41,737 nt of DNA from Mycolicibacterium peregrinum. Its GTDB lineage: Bacteria > Actinomycetota > Actinomycetes > Mycobacteriales > Mycobacteriaceae. Under the pieces are notes generated by a model. That model was not told where the DNA came from. It searched no databases and worked only from the letters and a program-made list of their open reading frames with translations. The translations under genes and the position numbers were made by a program. How positions within the stretch are numbered: the stretch's first letter is position 1; every line of letters begins with the position of its first letter. The stretch is taken from positions 1 through 41,737 of the forward strand of contig NZ_LZSY01000192.1 in NCBI RefSeq assembly GCF_001665625.1, read 5' to 3'. This document shows, piece by piece, positions 16,335-24,307 of the stretch.

Positions 16335-16850
16335 ATGCTGTCCACGCTCGCGCCCGTTCCTGCCGTCTCGGCGCCCACCCGGCTGCGATTGCCCGACCTG
16401 CTGCACACCACCGACCGCGCTGCCGACGATGTGCTGTCGGGCCGCTACGACCGGTTGCTGCGCGGGCTGCCGAAGGACGACCGCTGGTACACCCGCTTGT
16501 CGGGTGATGACGAAGTCGAGGTCTGGCTGATCAGCTGGGTGCCCGACAAATCGACCGAAATGCACGACCACGGTGGCTCGCTGGGGGCATTGACCGTGGT
16601 GTCCGGTGCGCTGCGCGAAACCCGTTGGGATGGTGAGCTGCTCCGGAGGCGTCGTCTCACCGCCGGCGATCAGGCGGCGTTCCCGTTGGGGTGGGTGCAT
16701 GACGTGGTGCATGCACCGGCGGCTATTTCCGGACCGACGCTGAGCGTGCACGCCTACTCGCCGCCGCTGACGGCGATGTCCTACTACGAGGTGACGCCGC
16801 AGAACACGTTGCGCCGCAACCGTACCGAGCTCACCGACGCGCCGGAGTGA
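16335..16850 (+). CDS. Cysteine dioxygenase-like cupin (Rv1065-like)
   Basis: Cupin-fold non-haem iron enzyme of 171 aa, resembling cysteine dioxygenases that oxidise L-cysteine to cysteine sulfinate. The metal ligands are H-x-H in TEMHDHGGS (about residues 77 and 79) and a later histidine in GWVHDVVHAP (about 122). LSVHAYSPPL and MSYYE match the C-terminal cupin strands of the family, and the last block supplies a tyrosine. The ATG at 16335 is preceded by TTGGAG at 8 bp. It overlaps by coupling with the rhodanese gene that follows. Upstream is a Cys-Cys uORF, which itself supports a cysteine-linked function. Other thiol dioxygenase substrates (3-mercaptopropionate) remain possible. Confidence 0.82.
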   Translation: MLSTLAPVPAVSAPTRLRLPDLLHTTDRAADDVLSGRYDRLLRGLPKDDRWYTRLSGDDEVEVWLISWVPDKSTEMHDHGGSLGALTVVSGALRETRWDGELLRRRRLTAGDQAAFPLGWVHDVVHAPAAISGPTLSVHAYSPPLTAMSYYEVTPQNTLRRNRTELTDAPE

Positions 16851-16855
16851 ATACC

Positions 16856-17224
16856 ATGAGCCGCATCGACACCGTGCTGGAGCAGGCTCGTACCCGGCTG
16901 CACCGGCTGCCCGCTGCCGACCTTCCCGAGGCGCTCGACGCCGGTGCCGTCCTGGTCGACATCCGTCCGGCCGCCCAGCGTGCCGCCGAGGGGTCGGTAC
17001 CCGGGGCGCTGATCATCGAACGCAACGTGCTCGAGTGGCGCTGCGACCCGACCAGTGACGCGCGGATACCGGAGGCCGTCGACGACGACGTCTACTGGGT
17101 GATCCTGTGCTCGGAGGGCTACACGTCAAGCCTGGCCGCGGCCGCGCTCGTCAACCTCGGACTGCATCGTTCGACCGACGTCGTCGGCGGCTATCACGCG
17201 TTGGTCGCGGCCGGCCAGGTGTAA
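16856..17224 (+). CDS. Rhodanese-like protein (Rv1066-like)
   Basis: Single-domain rhodanese of 122 aa, a sulfur carrier using a cysteine persulfide. Seen: VLVDIRPAAQRAAEGSVPGALIIERNVLEW, the CH2 and start-of-domain block, and the active-site loop LCSEGYTSS with Cys at about residue 85. The last part, DVVGGYHAL, is the C-terminal rhodanese signature. ATG 16856 is chosen because GGAG lies 9 bases before it; a GTG at 16847 overlaps the previous stop. It is 5 bp after the cysteine dioxygenase gene and surely co-translated. Together they suggest cysteine oxidation and sulfane-sulfur handling. Confidence 0.82.
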   Translation: MSRIDTVLEQARTRLHRLPAADLPEALDAGAVLVDIRPAAQRAAEGSVPGALIIERNVLEWRCDPTSDARIPEAVDDDVYWVILCSEGYTSSLAAAALVNLGLHRSTDVVGGYHALVAAGQV

Positions 17225-17235
17225 ACGCCCGGCGC

Positions 17236-18936
17236 TCAGGCGTTCTCGTTGCTGCTCAGCATGGGCCGCAGTTTCGCGGTCATCTCCGGTGTCCACCCCG
17301 GCGGCTGCAGAATCGCCGCCCAGGCGTCGGCCACATTCTGGACGTATACGTGGCCGTGCCCGTCGGGAACGTCGACGGCCACTGCCATGTCCGCCGAGAC
17401 CTGAAGGAACGTCACCACCGGAATCCATTCCATCCGTCGGGATACGTCGTACCCACGGGGTTCCCGCAGCCAGTCCGGCTTGGCGAACAGCAGGTCGGGT
17501 GTCCACCACGAGATCGGGTCGGACGCGTGTTGCAGGTACACCGCGCGGGGGTGACCCCACGGCGCATCGGGGCGGTTCAGATTCTCGGCCTTCGCAACGA
17601 ACCGGGCGTTCTCGCCGTTGTCATAGATCGGCAACCACTCCGGCGACCCGGCGTCGCGGTCGCGGGTCAGCGTCGTCCAGATCGTGTTCTTGAACGTCGG
17701 GCCGGAGAACAGCGCGCCGTCGGTGCGGGCGACGAGATTGTTCAGCGACAGGAACGGTGCCTCACCGCCGAATGATCCCAGGCTCTCCCCGAACACCACC
17801 AGCTTGGGCCGCTTGGTCTCGGGCATGGCCCGAACCAGGGCGTCGACCGCCTCGAACAACGCCTGCCCGGCCTGCCGCGCGTTCTCCTGGTCGACCAGGA
17901 ACGACAACCAACTCGGCAGGAACGAGTACTGCATCGACACGATCGCGGTGTTGCCGTTGTACATGTACTCCAGGGCAGAGGCCTCGGCCTCGTTGATCCA
18001 GCCGGTGCCCGTCGTGGTCGCCACGGCGACCACCGCCCGGTCCAGGCCGCCGGTGCGCTGCAACTCTCGGGCCGCCAGGGCCGCGGTGGCCTTGATGCCG
18101 TCAGCGGAATGCAGACCCGCATAGGCGCGGATCGGTTCGATCGCGGGCTTGCCGGTGAACCGCGAAAGTTGTTGCACCGTAGGGCCTGCCGAGACGAACA
18201 CCCGCCCCTGATGGCCGAGCGACTCCCAATCGGCCAATGACTGCGGGCCGCCTGAGCGCAGGGGCGACATCGGGGCGGCGAAGTCAGGATCGCTCTCGTC
18301 GTTGACCGCCGCGAAGGTCCGGTTGATGGTGTCCATCGCCACCCGGACCACGACACCGTTCAGCAGCGCGATGCTCAACGCCAGCAGCAACGCCACCACG
18401 ACAACGGCCGAAACTCGTGGCGGCAGAAAGCGATCCAGCTTGAGATCCAGGAACCGCACCAGCTTACGGATCAACTGTCCGATCTCGACGAACGCGAACA
18501 GGACCACGAGCGACAGCACCGCGGTCAGCGGGTGATCCCAGAATGTCAGCCGGGGCACCCCCATGAAGTCGCGGATCTCGTCCTGCCAGACGTGGAAGTA
18601 GACGATCATCAGGATCTGGCCGACGATGCCGACGGTCAGCAGGGACAACCATGTCCACTTCGGTGCCCGCGGGCTGGTTTCCGCCGAACGCATGTAGCGG
18701 ACCAGCCACACCCCGAACACGCCCAGCCCATAACCAGTGGCGCCGGCCGCGCCGCTGACCAGACCCTGGAACAGCGGCCCGCGGGGCAGCAGCGACGGAG
18801 TGAGCGAGAACCAGACGAAGACCAGACCGACCGCCGTCCCGAAGAACGTGTAATGACGAGCCCACCAGACAGGTTTGTCTGCCTCACCTGACTGGACTTC
18901 GGGTGCGTCGGCCTCGGGTTCGGCGGTCTCGGTCAC
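17236..18936 (-). CDS. Membrane-anchored alpha/beta hydrolase (Rv1069c-like)
   Basis: Protein of 566 aa. The N-terminal half holds about five membrane helices after an acidic, soluble lead (TETAEPEADAPEVQSGEADK), with WFSLTPSLLPRGPLFQGLVSG among the most recognisable blocks. The C-terminal half is an alpha/beta hydrolase domain with the nucleophile motif VVFGESLGSFGG (Ser about residue 395) and a late HGHVYVQNVADAW segment giving the catalytic histidine. This two-part architecture matches Rv1069c (587 aa, as recalled). GTG start at 18936, 9 bp after the echA8 stop, so it is the last gene of the echA9-echA8 operon. Substrate unknown. Confidence 0.85.
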   Translation of the reverse strand: MTETAEPEADAPEVQSGEADKPVWWARHYTFFGTAVGLVFVWFSLTPSLLPRGPLFQGLVSGAAGATGYGLGVFGVWLVRYMRSAETSPRAPKWTWLSLLTVGIVGQILMIVYFHVWQDEIRDFMGVPRLTFWDHPLTAVLSLVVLFAFVEIGQLIRKLVRFLDLKLDRFLPPRVSAVVVVALLLALSIALLNGVVVRVAMDTINRTFAAVNDESDPDFAAPMSPLRSGGPQSLADWESLGHQGRVFVSAGPTVQQLSRFTGKPAIEPIRAYAGLHSADGIKATAALAARELQRTGGLDRAVVAVATTTGTGWINEAEASALEYMYNGNTAIVSMQYSFLPSWLSFLVDQENARQAGQALFEAVDALVRAMPETKRPKLVVFGESLGSFGGEAPFLSLNNLVARTDGALFSGPTFKNTIWTTLTRDRDAGSPEWLPIYDNGENARFVAKAENLNRPDAPWGHPRAVYLQHASDPISWWTPDLLFAKPDWLREPRGYDVSRRMEWIPVVTFLQVSADMAVAVDVPDGHGHVYVQNVADAWAAILQPPGWTPEMTAKLRPMLSSNENA

Positions 18937-18945
18937 CCGTCGACT

Positions 18946-19722
18946 TTAGCGATGGGTGAAGTTGGCGGCGCGCTTCTCCGAGAACGCTGCCATGCCTTCC
19001 TTCTGGTCTGCGGTGGCGAAGGCCGAGTGGAACAGCCTGCGCTCGTAGAGCAGTCCCTCGGCCAGGCTGACCTCGAAGGCGCGGTTGACCGCTTCCTTGG
19101 CCATCCGGGAGGCGGACAGGGACATCCCGGCGATGGTCGCGGCCACGGCCAGGGCCTCGTCGATCAGCGAGTCCGCCGGCACCAGACGGGAAACCAGGCC
19201 GGCACGCTCGGCCTCGACGGCGTCGATGGTGCGGCCGGTCAGGATCAGGTCCATCGCCTTGGCCTTGCCGATCGCCCGCGTCAGCCGCTGGCTGCCACCC
19301 ATGCCCGGCAGCACACCCAGCTTGATCTCGGGCTGACCGAACTTCGCCGAATCAGCGGCGATCAGGATGTCGCACATCATCGCCAGCTCACAGCCGCCGC
19401 CGAGTGCGTAACCGGCGACCGCGGCGATCGTCGGGGTGCGGGTGGCCGCGAACTTCGACCAGAGCTCGAAGAAGTCGGCCGAATACACGTCGGCGAACGA
19501 CAGCTCGGCCATCTCCTTGATGTCCGCGCCGGCGGCGAACGCCTTCTCGTTGCCGGTGACGATGATGGCGCCGACACTGGGGTCGCGGTCGAGTTCGGCT
19601 GCGGCCGTGGTCACTTCGGTCATCACCTGGGTGTTGAGCGCGTTGAGCGCCTTCGGCCGGTTCAGCGTGATGGTGGCGACCCGGTCGGTACGGGTCACCA
19701 GGATCGTCTCGAACTCACTCAT
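18946..19722 (-). CDS. echA8: Enoyl-CoA hydratase EchA8
   Basis: Crotonase-superfamily hydratase of 258 aa adding water to 2-enoyl-CoA in beta-oxidation. Seen: NRPKALNAL, the oxyanion-hole block AFAAGADIKEM, AVAGYALGGGCELAMMCD, and the catalytic glutamates in the GGGCELAM and QPEIKLGVLPGMGGSQRL blocks. Length and position match EchA8 (257 aa, as recalled). The ATG at 19722 overlaps the echA9 stop by 4 bases (ATGA) and is preceded by AGGAGGACAACCA, the best ribosome site in the window. Confidence 0.93.
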   Translation of the reverse strand: MSEFETILVTRTDRVATITLNRPKALNALNTQVMTEVTTAAAELDRDPSVGAIIVTGNEKAFAAGADIKEMAELSFADVYSADFFELWSKFAATRTPTIAAVAGYALGGGCELAMMCDILIAADSAKFGQPEIKLGVLPGMGGSQRLTRAIGKAKAMDLILTGRTIDAVEAERAGLVSRLVPADSLIDEALAVAATIAGMSLSASRMAKEAVNRAFEVSLAEGLLYERRLFHSAFATADQKEGMAAFSEKRAANFTHR

Positions 19723-20792
19723 TGGTTGTCCTCCTGGAAGGTCAGATCGGGGTCGGCCGGAACGAAATACGCTTCGACATCGGCGGGGGTGACCGCTGCG
19801 ATCGAGGCGGGGGACCACTGCGGGTTGCGGTCCTTGTCGACGAGCTGAGCGCGGATGCCCTCGACGAAGTCATGCGATTTCACCGACGCGCACGAGGTCC
19901 GGTACTCCTGCTGCAGCACGTCCTCCAGTGTCTCCAGCTTGGCGGCCCGGCGCACCGCTTCCAGCGTGACGGCCAGGGAAACGGGGGAGCGGGTCTCGAT
20001 GAGGTTGGCGGCATCTTTGGCGGCGGTGCCACCAATGTGGCCGGCCGGCCCTGCGCCGTGGCCGCGCAGCGCGGTGAGGATGTCGGCCACGGTGTCGCCG
20101 GCGTAGCACTCGTCGATCCAGCCGCGCTGCTCGACCAGCGGGCTGGCGGGCGGTTCGACGGCGTAGGCCGCGAGGGCCTTCTCCACGCCGTCGCTGACCA
20201 CGGCCGCGGTGAACTCGGCGACCTGGTCGTGCGGCACATAGTGATCGGCGAAGCCCATGGCGATCGCGTCGGCCCCGGAGAACGGGGCCCCGGTGAGCGC
20301 GGCGTGCAGCCCGAGGGCGCCCGGGGCGCGCGAGAGCAGATAGGTCCCGCCCACATCAGGGATGAAGCCGATGCCGACCTCGGGCATCGCCATCTTCGTG
20401 GTGTCAGTCGCGACGCGGATGTTGCCGTGGGATGCGACGCCGACGCCACCGCCCATGACGATGCCGTCCATCACCGCCACATACGGCTTCGGGTAACGGC
20501 CGATATAGGCGTTGAGCAGGTATTCGTCGTACCAGAACTGTCGCGCGGCCTCGCCGCCCTCACGGGCGCTGTGATAGAGCGCCACCACGTCACCGCCTGC
20601 GCACAGGCCGCGTTCGCCGGCGCCGGTCAGCAGAACTGTGTGAACCGCATCGTCGTTCTCCCACGCATGCAGCGCTTCGGAGATGCCCGCGACCATCGCA
20701 TCGTTGAGCGAGTTGATCGCCTTGGGCCGGTTCAGCGTGAGGATCCCGACGCCGTTGCGGACACTTACTAGGACGTCCTCGTTTTCTGTCAC
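19719..20792 (-). CDS. echA9: Enoyl-CoA hydratase / 3-hydroxyisobutyryl-CoA hydrolase family EchA9
   Basis: Crotonase-superfamily enzyme of 357 aa. It is longer than a hydratase, and its motifs NRPKAINSLN, GLCAGGDVVALYHSAREG, AVMDGIVMGGGVGVASHG and MPEVGIGFIPDVGGTY are those of the 3-hydroxyisobutyryl-CoA hydrolase group, in which the enzyme hydrolyses the valine intermediate 3-hydroxyisobutyryl-CoA. It could therefore act in valine breakdown rather than fatty-acid hydration. The GTG at 20792 is 7 bp after a TAGATT -10, indicating a leaderless message; the frame remains open upstream across the promoter region. First gene of the echA9-echA8-Rv1069c operon. Confidence 0.9.
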   Translation of the reverse strand: MTENEDVLVSVRNGVGILTLNRPKAINSLNDAMVAGISEALHAWENDDAVHTVLLTGAGERGLCAGGDVVALYHSAREGGEAARQFWYDEYLLNAYIGRYPKPYVAVMDGIVMGGGVGVASHGNIRVATDTTKMAMPEVGIGFIPDVGGTYLLSRAPGALGLHAALTGAPFSGADAIAMGFADHYVPHDQVAEFTAAVVSDGVEKALAAYAVEPPASPLVEQRGWIDECYAGDTVADILTALRGHGAGPAGHIGGTAAKDAANLIETRSPVSLAVTLEAVRRAAKLETLEDVLQQEYRTSCASVKSHDFVEGIRAQLVDKDRNPQWSPASIAAVTPADVEAYFVPADPDLTFQEDNQ

Positions 20793-20799
20793 GAGATGC

Positions 20800-20805
20800 A
20801 ATCTA
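20800..20805 (-). promoter_or_regulatory. -10 element of a leaderless echA9 promoter
   Basis: TAGATT on the minus strand, 7 bases before GTG 20792, matching TANNNT spacing for a transcript beginning at the start codon. Confidence 0.6.
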
Positions 20806-20892
20806 GTTCGGTCCCCCAGTTGTGGTGCGCTACGGGTAGGGTTTGCCCCAAGATCAAACCTGTCAGTTTCCTGGGAGTCATTTCGCCTCCAC

Positions 20893-20919
20893 GGGAACCC
20901 GCCCGGAACATTGATCGTT
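20893..20919 (+). promoter_or_regulatory. ECF-sigma (SigE/SigH-type) promoter for the Bax-inhibitor-like gene
   Basis: GGGAAC at 20893-20898, a 17-base spacer, then CGTT at 20916-20919. This is the usual form of SigE/SigH-type promoters in mycobacteria. Transcription would begin about 40 nt before GTG 20968. Confidence 0.5.
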
Positions 20920-20967
20920 GAGCTACTAGTTCGTACTCGAACACATCTCATCAGAGAGGACCCGACG

Positions 20968-21816
20968 GTGCGCGAAACCAGCAACCCGGTATTCCGCAGC
21001 CTGCCCAAGACGCAGGGCGGATACGCACAATTCGGTACCGGAGCCAGCGGCTTCGGTGCACAGCAGGTGCATGCGCAGCCCTACGCGCAGGAGTACCTGG
21101 AACAGCCGCAGACCGGCGTTTCCCGTCCGCTGACCATCGATGACGTCGTCACCAAGACCGGCATCACGCTGGCCGTCGTGTCGGCCGTCGCGGTCGTGTC
21201 CTACTTCCTCGTGGCCGGAAACACGGCCCTGATGATGCCGTTCACCCTGATCGGCGGCCTCGGCGGTCTGGTGATGGTGCTCATCGCCACCTTCGGTCGT
21301 AAGCAGGACAACCCGGCCATCGTGCTGACCTACGCGGCGCTGGAGGGTCTGTTCCTCGGCGCGGCGTCGTTCCTGTTCGCCAACCTGGTGTCCAGCGGTG
21401 GACCGAGCATGATCTTCCAGGCCGTGGTGGCCTCGATCGGTGTGTTCATCGGCATGCTCGTGGTCTACAAGACCGGCGCCATCCGCGTGACGCCCAAGTT
21501 CACCCGGATGATCGTCGCCGCGATGTTCGGTGTCCTTGCGCTGATTCTGGTGAACTTCGTACTCGCGATGTTCGGTGTGGGCGGCGGCGAAGGCCTGGGC
21601 CTGCGTTCCGGCGGCGGCCTGTCCATCGCGTTCTCGCTGTTCGTGATCGCCCTGGCGGCGTTCAGCTTCCTGATCGACTTCGACGCTGCCGACCAGATGA
21701 TCCGCGCCGGTGCTCCGGAGAAGGCCGCATGGGGCATCGCCCTGGGCCTGACCGTCACCCTGGTCTGGCTGTACATCGAGATCCTCCGGTTGCTGTCGTA
21801 CTTCAACAACGACTAG
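20968..21816 (+). CDS. Bax inhibitor-1/YccA-type membrane protein (Rv1072-like)
   Basis: Multi-pass membrane protein of 282 aa. A soluble Gln/Gly/Tyr-rich lead of about 55 residues is followed by seven hydrophobic helices. The family is the BI-1/YccA/TMBIM group, whose bacterial members include pH-sensitive calcium leak channels and FtsH inhibitors; the terminal acidic pair in FLIDFDAADQMI and the YIEILRLLSYF end are characteristic. GTG 20968 is chosen because AGAGAGGA precedes it at 7 bp. A GGGAAC-N17-CGTT promoter suggests envelope-stress control. It matches Rv1072 in order and length. Confidence 0.85.
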   Translation: MRETSNPVFRSLPKTQGGYAQFGTGASGFGAQQVHAQPYAQEYLEQPQTGVSRPLTIDDVVTKTGITLAVVSAVAVVSYFLVAGNTALMMPFTLIGGLGGLVMVLIATFGRKQDNPAIVLTYAALEGLFLGAASFLFANLVSSGGPSMIFQAVVASIGVFIGMLVVYKTGAIRVTPKFTRMIVAAMFGVLALILVNFVLAMFGVGGGEGLGLRSGGGLSIAFSLFVIALAAFSFLIDFDAADQMIRAGAPEKAAWGIALGLTVTLVWLYIEILRLLSYFNND

Positions 21817-21831
21817 CAACCCTGCCCCGAG

Positions 21832-21865
21832 AAAGGCGTCCGCGATTGCGGGCGCCTTTTTCTTT
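21832..21865 (+). terminator. Rho-independent terminator after the Bax-inhibitor-like gene
   Basis: The stem aggcg-t-ccgc / gcgg-g-cgcct, closed by a GATT loop with one G-U pair, is followed by TTTTTCTTTT. A classic intrinsic terminator, unusual in mycobacteria for its long U-tract. Confidence 0.85.
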
Positions 21866-21880
21866 TGCGCTGTGGTCAGG

Positions 21881-21939
21881 TTGGCTCTGCGCTGAGGGCG
21901 TTGGCTACTCGTACTTTTGCGCCGTGGATGCAGAGTGAA
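21881..21939. repeat. Palindromic repeat unit 1 (decayed right arm)
   Basis: Starts ttggctctgcgctgagggcg, continues through a tactcgtacttttgcgcc centre, and ends in a degenerate right arm (gatgcagagtgaa). It is the same element as units at 21962-22021 and 22980-23038. Confidence 0.7.
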
Positions 21940-21961
21940 TTGTGTGCCTGGTCGTGGCGGG

Positions 21962-22021
21962 CTTGACTCTGCGCTGAGGGCGTTCGCTACTCGCACTTTT
22001 GCGCCGTGAGCGCAGGGTGAA
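21962..22021. repeat. Palindromic repeat unit 2 (decayed right arm)
   Basis: Contains ctctgcgctgagggcg, then tactcgcacttttgcgcc, then gagcgcagggtgaa. It is a direct repeat of unit 1 about 81 bp further on. The farthest possible start codon of the DUF559-type frame (TTG 21999) lies inside it. Confidence 0.7.
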
Positions 22022-22088
22022 CCAGCACTGGGTCAACCAGCGCGGGTTATCCCCACAGCGAGCTTCATGCACAAGGTCAGGCCATGGC

Positions 22089-22994
22089 GTGGCCTGGGCT
22101 GAGTCGGGTGTCGGCAGCTCAAACCAGCCTGGCGCCACGGACATCGGCAGCGATCCCTTCGTCGGCAGCGAGGCTCTGGCAGGTGGCGCACTGAACCGCC
22201 ATGAATTGCGCCGCTACTACCGGCCGCTGATGCCAAATGTGTACCTGGACAAACGGATTGCTCCGAATCTGCGGCGCCGAACGCAGGCAGCATGGTTGTG
22301 GTCACATCGAGAAGCGGTGGTCGCGGGGCTCACGGCATCCGCCTGGCATCGGGCCAAGTGGGTCGATGACGACATTCCCGTCGAGTTGATCTGGGCGAAC
22401 GCGCGGGCGCCGAAACGGGTGATCACCCGTGCTGACCTGCTGCTACCGGGGGAGTCGCAACGGCGCGACGGGCTGAATGTGACCACACCGGAGCGGACGG
22501 CCTTCGACATAGGCCGGCGCGGACCCCTGAGGGAGGCGGTGGCTCGGCTCGACGCGCTGGGCAATGCGACGGAGATAAAAGCAGCTGATGTGTTGGCACT
22601 GGCGGATTGTCACGCCCATGTACGTGGTCTACGCCAGCTCGAGACGGCCCTGGACCTCTACGACCCAGGGGCACAGTCGCCGCAGGAAACCTGGCTTCGG
22701 TTGATGATCATCAACGAGGGATATCCGCGGCCGCAGACGCAGATACCGGTGCTCGGTCAGAATGGCCGACCGCGCTACTACCTCGACATGGGCTGGGAGG
22801 AGCACACGCTCGCGGTGGAGTACGACGGAATCCAGCATGCCGATGCGCTCGGCTACGACATCGTCCGTCACGAGTACATCAGCCAGGCCGGCTGGACCAC
22901 GATCCGAGTGGCGGCGGGCCATCGTCGGCCGGAAATCATGTGGCGGCTGCGCCGTGCATGGGATCAGGTTGCGCCGCCATTGGCTCTGCGGTGA
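22089..22994 (+). CDS. DUF559/VSR-like endonuclease-fold protein (Rv1073-like)
   Basis: Protein of about 301 aa from the family formerly grouped with AbiEi-type or DUF559 proteins. The N-terminal half (DPFVGSEALAGGALNRHELRRYY) resembles a winged-helix antitoxin-like domain that includes TTPERTAFDIGRRG. The C-terminal half is DUF559-like: PRYYLDMGWEEHTLAVEYDGIQH carries D and E-Y-D residues expected of a PD-(D/E)xK/VSR nuclease core. The start is uncertain: GTG 22089 is given, TTG 21999 and GTG 22017 lie in or next to a repeat, and the recognisable domain begins only near 22150. The last codons (LALR-stop) come from repeat unit 3. Nuclease activity is inference. Confidence 0.68.
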   Translation: MAWAESGVGSSNQPGATDIGSDPFVGSEALAGGALNRHELRRYYRPLMPNVYLDKRIAPNLRRRTQAAWLWSHREAVVAGLTASAWHRAKWVDDDIPVELIWANARAPKRVITRADLLLPGESQRRDGLNVTTPERTAFDIGRRGPLREAVARLDALGNATEIKAADVLALADCHAHVRGLRQLETALDLYDPGAQSPQETWLRLMIINEGYPRPQTQIPVLGQNGRPRYYLDMGWEEHTLAVEYDGIQHADALGYDIVRHEYISQAGWTTIRVAAGHRRPEIMWRLRRAWDQVAPPLALR

Positions 22995-23038
22995 GGGCGC
23001 GAGTTACTCGCACTTCTGCGCCCTCAGCGCAGAGCCAA
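22980..23038. repeat. Palindromic repeat unit 3 (intact)
   Basis: A 21-nt left arm (22980-23000, starting ttggctctgcggtgagg) and a 21-nt right arm (23018-23038) are complementary with a single mismatch, around a 17-nt centre. It overlaps the stop of the DUF559-type gene and ends 8 bp before the fadA3 stop, so it can also terminate both. Confidence 0.75.
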
Positions 23039-23046
23039 AGCTGAAA

Positions 23047-24264
23047 CTAGGAGAGACGCTCCACGACCATCGCCATACCCTGGCCGCCACCGACACACAT
23101 GGACTCGATGCCGAAGGTCTTGTCGTGGGTCGACAGGTTGTTCAGCAGCGTGGCGGTGATGCGGGCACCGGTCATGCCGAACGGGTGGCCCAGCGCGATC
23201 GCGCCGCCCGAGACGTTCAGCTTGTCCTCGTCGATGCCGAGCTCACGAGCCGAACCGAGCACCTGCACGGCGAACGCCTCGTTGATCTCGACCAGGTCGA
23301 TGTCCGAGATCTTCTTGCCGGCCTTGGCCAGCGCCTTCTTGATGGCCTCGATCGGGCCCAGGCCCATGATCTCCGGCGACAGGCCGGACACCCCGGTGGA
23401 GACGATGCGGGCCAGCGGGGTCAGGCCCAGCTCCTTGGCCTTGGTGTCGCTCATGATGACGACCGCGGCCGCGCCGTCGTTCAGCGGACACGCATTGCCC
23501 GCGGTGATGGTGCCGTTGGGCCGGAACACCGGCTTGAGCTGGCTGATCTTCTCGTAGGTGGTGCCGGCGCGCGGGCCGTCATCGGTGGAAACCACGGTGC
23601 CGTCGGGCAGCGTGACGGGAACGATCTCGCGCTCGAAGAACCCGCTCTTGATGGCCTCCTCCGCGCGGTTCTGCGAACGCACGCCCCAATGATCCTGGTC
23701 CTCACGGCTGATGCCGGTGAAGGTGGCGACGTTCTCGGCGGTCTGGCCCATGGCGATGTAGACGTCCGGGATCAGGCCGTCTTCGCGCGGGTCATGCCAC
23801 TTGATGTCGCCCTCGGCCTGCGTGAGCGTACGGGCCTGGGCCTCTTCGAACAGCGCGTTCTTCGAATTCGGGGCGCCGTCGGCGGCACCGACGCCGAAGC
23901 GCGACACCGTCTCGACACCGGCGGAGATGAACACGTCACCCTCGCCGGCCTTGATGGCGTGGAAGGCCATCCGGGTGGTCTGCAGCGACGACGAGCAGTA
24001 CCGGTTGACGGTGGTGCCGGGCAGGAAGTCGTAGCCGAGCTCGACGGCCACGGCGCGGGCGATGTTGTAGCCGGCCTCACCGGCGGGCTGGGCGCAGCCC
24101 ATCATCAGGTCGTCGATGTCGCGGGGATCCAGCGAGGGCACCTTGTCCAGAACGGCCTTCACCATCTGCGCGGCGAGGTCGTCGGGGCGCATGGTGGCCA
24201 GCGACCCCTTGACGGCGCGGCCGATGGGCGAGCGGGCGGTGGCAACGATGACGGCTTCAGGCAT
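23047..24264 (-). CDS. fadA3: Acetyl-CoA acyltransferase FadA3 (thiolase)
   Basis: Degradative thiolase of 405 aa, catalysing CoA-dependent cleavage of 3-ketoacyl-CoA in the last step of beta-oxidation. The acyl-enzyme Cys is in VNRYCSSSLQ (about residue 90), with later catalytic residues in GGAIALGHPFGMTGAR (His) and ESMCVGGGQGMAMV (Cys). NEAFAVQVL is also typical. Length is exactly that of Rv1074c FadA3 as recalled. The ATG is preceded by AGGAG. Convergent with the DUF559-type gene; the intact repeat unit 3 is between them. It may be transcribed with the SGNH hydrolase gene only if read from an upstream promoter, as it is downstream of that gene by 43 bp on the same strand. Confidence 0.93.
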   Translation of the reverse strand: MPEAVIVATARSPIGRAVKGSLATMRPDDLAAQMVKAVLDKVPSLDPRDIDDLMMGCAQPAGEAGYNIARAVAVELGYDFLPGTTVNRYCSSSLQTTRMAFHAIKAGEGDVFISAGVETVSRFGVGAADGAPNSKNALFEEAQARTLTQAEGDIKWHDPREDGLIPDVYIAMGQTAENVATFTGISREDQDHWGVRSQNRAEEAIKSGFFEREIVPVTLPDGTVVSTDDGPRAGTTYEKISQLKPVFRPNGTITAGNACPLNDGAAAVVIMSDTKAKELGLTPLARIVSTGVSGLSPEIMGLGPIEAIKKALAKAGKKISDIDLVEINEAFAVQVLGSARELGIDEDKLNVSGGAIALGHPFGMTGARITATLLNNLSTHDKTFGIESMCVGGGQGMAMVVERLS

Positions 24265-24307
24265 GACGGCTCCTGCTGATCGAATGGCTTAGAAAACTCA
24301 GTTGAAA

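Noticed and set aside
22047..22055. DnaA-box-like TTATCCCCA
   Set aside because: One mismatch to the standard box, single copy, and no AT-rich unwinding region or replication gene nearby.
22762..24279. Plus-strand open frame of 505 codons
   Set aside because: Antisense to fadA3, which has full family motifs and length. The translation has the composition of a shadow frame.
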